Position numbers and translations under genes: made by a program
The notes under the pieces: model-generated
The model's database searches: none
Seen by the model: only the letters and a program-made list of their open reading frames with translations
What the model was told of the DNA's origin: nothing
DNA from: Actinomycetes bacterium
GTDB taxonomy: Bacteria > Actinomycetota > Actinomycetes > Propionibacteriales > Propionibacteriaceae
Direction: 5' to 3'
NCBI GenBank assembly: GCA_023393755.1
Contig: JAEXCA010000191.1
Coordinates: 1 to 5,737 of the forward strand
Length of the DNA: 5,737 nucleotides
Shown here: positions 4,943 through 5,737 of the stretch, in pieces
Layout of the letters: each line of letters starts with the position of its first letter
Position numbering within the stretch: the first letter of the stretch is position 1

Positions 4943-5737
4943 TCAGGCCAGCCCGAGGTACTCCTCCAGGGTCAGCTTGGAGTTCGCCTCGAACTCCATC
5001 GAATGCTCCACCCCGATGTAGCGGAAGTGCCAGGGCTCATAGGCGTAGCCGGTGATCTTCTCCTTGTCCGGCGGGTACCGCAGGATGAACCCGTACTCGC
5101 GGGCGTGCTTCCACAGCCACTTGCCCACCTTGGTCCGGCGCACCGCCAGCCCCCAGGTGGTGCCGTCCCACAGGTCCACCGCCAGGCCGGTCTGGTGTTC
5201 GCTCTTGCCGGGCTCGGCGTTGTAGCGGCGGGCGAGCTTCTCGTCGCCGTACTCGACGATCTTCCGCTGGAGGATCCTGTCCTGCTCGGCGTAGGACCGG
5301 TAGGCGCTGCGCACCTTGACCTTGACCCCCTCGGCCTTCGCGGCGGCGACGAGTTCCGCCAGCGCGTCCGCGACCTCCTTCTCAAGGCCGTGCCTGGCCG
5401 GATCCCGGGGTTCGTACCGCTTCGAGATCGGGTGCTTCTTCGAGACCACGACGATCCCGTTCACGATGTAGGGCTGGTCGAGCCCGGCGCCGGAACGGGT
5501 GTCCTCGGCCGGCTCGGTCGGGGTGGGCGTGGCGGTCGGGGTGGCGCTGACCGTGGGGGTGGCGGACAGGGTGACCGGCGGCGTGGACGGCACCGGGCTC
5601 GGCGAACCCGCCGGTGAGGGTGCGGCGGAGCTGGCCGGAGGCGATCCGGTCGCGGTGCTGGGAACCGGCGGGTTCACCGCGCACCCGGCGAGCAGGACGA
5701 CGGGCGCCAGGACCGCAACGGTCCGGCGGGCGACAAC
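4943..5737 (-). CDS. VanY/LdcB-like zinc D,D- or L,D-carboxypeptidase lipoprotein, 5' end beyond window
   Basis: A membrane-anchored extracytoplasmic peptidase of family M15B that trims the terminal D-alanine (or, for LdcB types, the next bond) from peptidoglycan stem peptides. Of 264 visible residues (1 = codon 5737-5735), 4-19 form the end of a lipoprotein signal peptide: Arg-Arg at 4-5, hydrophobic core, lipobox LAGC with Cys19 at 5683-5681. Residues 20 to about 80 are a Ser/Thr/Pro/Ala-rich linker with repeated T-P units, suited to spanning the wall. The VanY domain follows: RSAYRSYAEQ (143-152); SEHQTGLAVD (179-188) with zinc ligands His181 and Asp188; EPWHFRY (234-240) with catalytic Glu234 and ligand His237. 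All key residues are present. The GTG at 5677 lies just after the lipobox and is not the start. Specificity cannot be read from the sequence; a role in vancomycin resistance is not implied. Confidence 0.93.
   Translation of the reverse strand, partial: VVARRTVAVLAPVVLLAGCAVNPPVPSTATGSPPASSAAPSPAGSPSPVPSTPPVTLSATPTVSATPTATPTPTEPAEDTRSGAGLDQPYIVNGIVVVSKKHPISKRYEPRDPARHGLEKEVADALAELVAAAKAEGVKVKVRSAYRSYAEQDRILQRKIVEYGDEKLARRYNAEPGKSEHQTGLAVDLWDGTTWGLAVRRTKVGKWLWKHAREYGFILRYPPDKEKITGYAYEPWHFRYIGVEHSMEFEANSKLTLEEYLGLA

Noticed and set aside
5500..5600. Repetitive GGGGTGGCG-like stretch as a DNA repeat array
   Set aside because: It is the coding sequence of the Thr/Pro/Ser-rich linker of the VanY-like lipoprotein; the repetition follows from the protein.

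Overview
The window is very GC-rich, and every open gene has mostly G or C at third codon positions. A gene for mycothiol biosynthesis (mshC) lies beside a UppP of the 'SSSAH' type, an M20 peptidase and a VanY-type lipoprotein. Mycothiol is essentially confined to Actinomycetota, so the source is almost certainly a high-GC actinobacterium. I cannot name family or genus with confidence. From memory, M. tuberculosis carries mshC, uppP and an M20 peptidase within one short chromosomal stretch, so this looks like core chromosome and not a mobile island. I see no transposase, integrase, phage gene or CRISPR array.

Layout. 1-1032 (-): the N-terminal 344 codons of mshC, cut by the left edge. 1033-1113: an 81-bp divergent promoter region in which two identical TAGGCT -10 boxes face opposite ways. 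1114-1938 (+): uppP, overlapping by one base (TGATG) with 1938-2912 (+), an aldo/keto reductase with a complete catalytic tetrad. 2913-3141: a non-coding gap between convergent genes, holding three diverged copies of an 18-bp motif. Two of the copies form a long inverted repeat. 3142-4452 (-): an M20-family metallopeptidase. 4453-4700: 248 bp without a gene, rich in stem-loops, including a strong hairpin just downstream of the tRNA. 4701-4786 (-): tRNA-Leu(GAG), with a clear TATAGT -10 box at 4828-4823. 4943-5737 (-): a VanY/LdcB-like zinc carboxypeptidase lipoprotein whose first codons lie beyond the right edge.

Functional themes. MshC makes the cysteine-bearing mycothiol precursor (thiol redox control). 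UppP recycles the undecaprenyl carrier, and the VanY-like lipoprotein trims peptidoglycan peptides outside the membrane, so two genes serve the cell wall. The M20 peptidase and the aldo/keto reductase are general cytosolic enzymes of unknown substrate.

The least ordinary observation is in the tRNA-Leu leader. A 20-nt hairpin there (4813-4794, minus strand) repeats both strands of the mature tRNA's acceptor stem exactly, including the G-U pair and the discriminator A, with a 5-nt loop in place of the tRNA body. It sits at the predicted 5' end of the precursor, seven bases before the tRNA. The second most interesting is the repeat cluster at 2919-3078. The genes themselves are ordinary.
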